Of a stretch of 64,000 nucleotides of DNA, positions 63,181 to 64,000 are shown one piece after another (position 1 is the first letter of the stretch; each line of letters starts with the position of its first letter). The stretch is from Planctomycetota bacterium (GTDB lineage Bacteria; Planctomycetota; Phycisphaerae; Phycisphaerales; SM1A02). A model generated the notes under the pieces. It saw only the letters and a program-made list of their open reading frames with translations, ran no database searches and was not told where the DNA came from. Location of the stretch: contig QWPW01000001.1 of assembly GCA_003671025.1 (NCBI GenBank), positions 62,001 to 126,000 on the forward strand, written 5' to 3'. A program made the position numbers and the translations under genes.

Positions 63181-64000
63181 GGCCGCTTGGCTCAGCGCAA
63201 AGATCGTGTACGCAGCGGCGAGCAACAAACGCCAAACGCCGAAAATGGCGAAGCCGCCGCGTGAGAGGTAACTCACCGAATTGGCCGCTTGGCTCAGCGC
63301 AAAGATCGTGTACGCAGCGGCGAGCAACAAACGCCAAACGCCGAAAATGGCGAAGCCGCCGCGTGAGAGGTAACTCACCAGCCACTTGATTGCCAGCGCG
63401 GCAGAAGCTGCGGCGACCACGATGCCAACCATGATGGGAAGCGATCCTCCAAGCGATTCGACGAACGCCGCGGGATCAGTCTTTGTTGCTTTGTACAGGC
63501 TGTAAACGCACGCGGCGCCGAGCGTGGGCAGACCGAGGAGAAAGCTGAACTCCGCCGCGCGCCGCGGTGAGAGTCCAAAGATGATGCCGCCGAGAATGGT
63601 CATCATCGAGCGCGAAGTGCCAGGCCACATCGCGACTGCTTGCATGAAACCAATCGCAAGCGCGTGCGTGAAACTGAGCGTCGAGAAATCATCAGGCTCG
63701 TTCGCTTCTCGGGTGGTGAGCGTGCGAATCCACGGCGTGAGAATGAGCAAGAGCACGCCGCCGCCGCCGAGCGCCATGACTACGGGCGTCGGTTCAAACA
63801 ACCGCGCCTTGATCCAATCGTTGAAGAGCAATCCCAAGACCGCAGCTGGAAGAAACGCGACGATGAGTTTGAGAAACAGGGTGCGCCCTGCGGGATTTTG
63901 CCCAGCGATGCCGCGCACCATCGTCATCACGCGCACGCGATACAAGCCGAGCACTGCGAGAATCGCGCCGCCTTGAATGATGATGTTGAAAGAGTCGATC
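63172..64000 (-). CDS. uppP: Undecaprenyl-diphosphatase UppP/BacA (5' end outside window)
   Basis: The frame is open to the window edge, giving 275 C-terminal residues. The membrane phosphatase recycles undecaprenyl diphosphate for cell wall synthesis. Visible motifs are NIIIQGGAILAVL at the edge, LAIGFMQAVAMWPGTSRS and RRAAEFSFLLGLPTL. The GTSRS segment is part of the active site. The C-terminus carries a duplicated 34-residue block (SYLSRGGFAIFGVWRLL-type sequence appears twice), coded by a perfect 102-bp tandem repeat. The first part of the gene is not seen. Confidence 0.92.
   Translation of the reverse strand, partial: IDSFNIIIQGGAILAVLGLYRVRVMTMVRGIAGQNPAGRTLFLKLIVAFLPAAVLGLLFNDWIKARLFEPTPVVMALGGGGVLLLILTPWIRTLTTREANEPDDFSTLSFTHALAIGFMQAVAMWPGTSRSMMTILGGIIFGLSPRRAAEFSFLLGLPTLGAACVYSLYKATKTDPAAFVESLGGSLPIMVGIVVAAASAALAIKWLVSYLSRGGFAIFGVWRLLLAAAYTIFALSQAANSVSYLSRGGFAIFGVWRLLLAAAYTIFALSQAANS
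63176..63379. repeat. Perfect 102-bp tandem duplication inside uppP
   Basis: The blocks 63176-63277 and 63278-63379 are identical over 102 bases, equal to 34 codons, so the reading frame is kept. The duplicated piece codes for the final TM helix region of UppP. It is a recent duplication or an assembly artefact. Confidence 0.95.

Overview
The window looks like a chromosomal segment of a high-GC planctomycete, most likely a Phycisphaerae-type lineage. Supporting signs are a PEP-CTERM protein ending in an RRRR tail, a DUF1800-DUF1501 gene pair, many lipoproteins, frequent GTG starts, weak Shine-Dalgarno sites, and many 4-base ATGA/GTGA stop-start overlaps. I see no phage, no insertion sequence and no CRISPR array. 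The taxonomic call is an inference from gene content.

Region 1 (1-11.1 kb) is mostly housekeeping. It holds a minus-strand operon glmU-prs-rplY-pth-rpsF with a hairpin terminator, where GlmU has only its uridylyltransferase half. Next come tRNA-Gln(TTG), a 1.2 kb non-coding stretch with a possible structured RNA, and arrays of a near-palindromic GTGCCAGGCAC repeat. Then follow a zinc alcohol dehydrogenase, an aldehyde dehydrogenase, aat, a PEP-CTERM protein and ychF.

Region 2 (11.2-28.5 kb) is the most distinctive part: an apparent aryl-polyene (xanthomonadin-like) pigment locus beside an RND efflux pair. The genes are an acyl carrier protein, a FabZ-like dehydratase, a class III aminotransferase and a family 2 glycosyltransferase. 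They are followed by a tightly overlapping minus-strand operon: DUF2141 lipoprotein, PlsC-like acyltransferase, LpxL-like acyltransferase, a fused ketosynthase/chain-length-factor, an XanB2-like chorismatase, a flavin-dependent halogenase-like enzyme, and an acyl-CoA-ligase/methyltransferase fusion. The proposed logic is: chorismate is turned into hydroxybenzoate, which is activated (and perhaps methylated or halogenated), extended to a polyene by KS-CLF/ACP/dehydratase, and glycosylated or acylated into the envelope. No dedicated ketoreductase is visible.

Region 3 (28.5-43.3 kb) holds a small lipoprotein, an RluD-type pseudouridine synthase, a TPR-like membrane protein and a HAD phosphatase. 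It also has a large divergent indolepyruvate-oxidoreductase-like fusion lacking the Fe-S cysteines. Then come rlmN, ispH and a squalene operon hpnC-hpnD-hpnE (ispH supplies isoprenoid precursors next door), followed by queG.

Region 4 (43.3-64 kb) contains two large secreted or lipoprotein unknowns and a TIM-barrel isomerase. Next are a large NAD-glutamate dehydrogenase, ribF, an NrnA-like DHH phosphoesterase, and an operon DUF4442-membrane protein-DUF1800-DUF1501-HMA lipoprotein. The segment ends with a second TIM-barrel isomerase, an FmdB-like protein without its zinc cysteines, ligA, a CYTH protein, and the 3' part of uppP carrying a perfect in-frame 102-bp tandem duplication. All functional assignments rest on motif recognition by eye; no database search was run.
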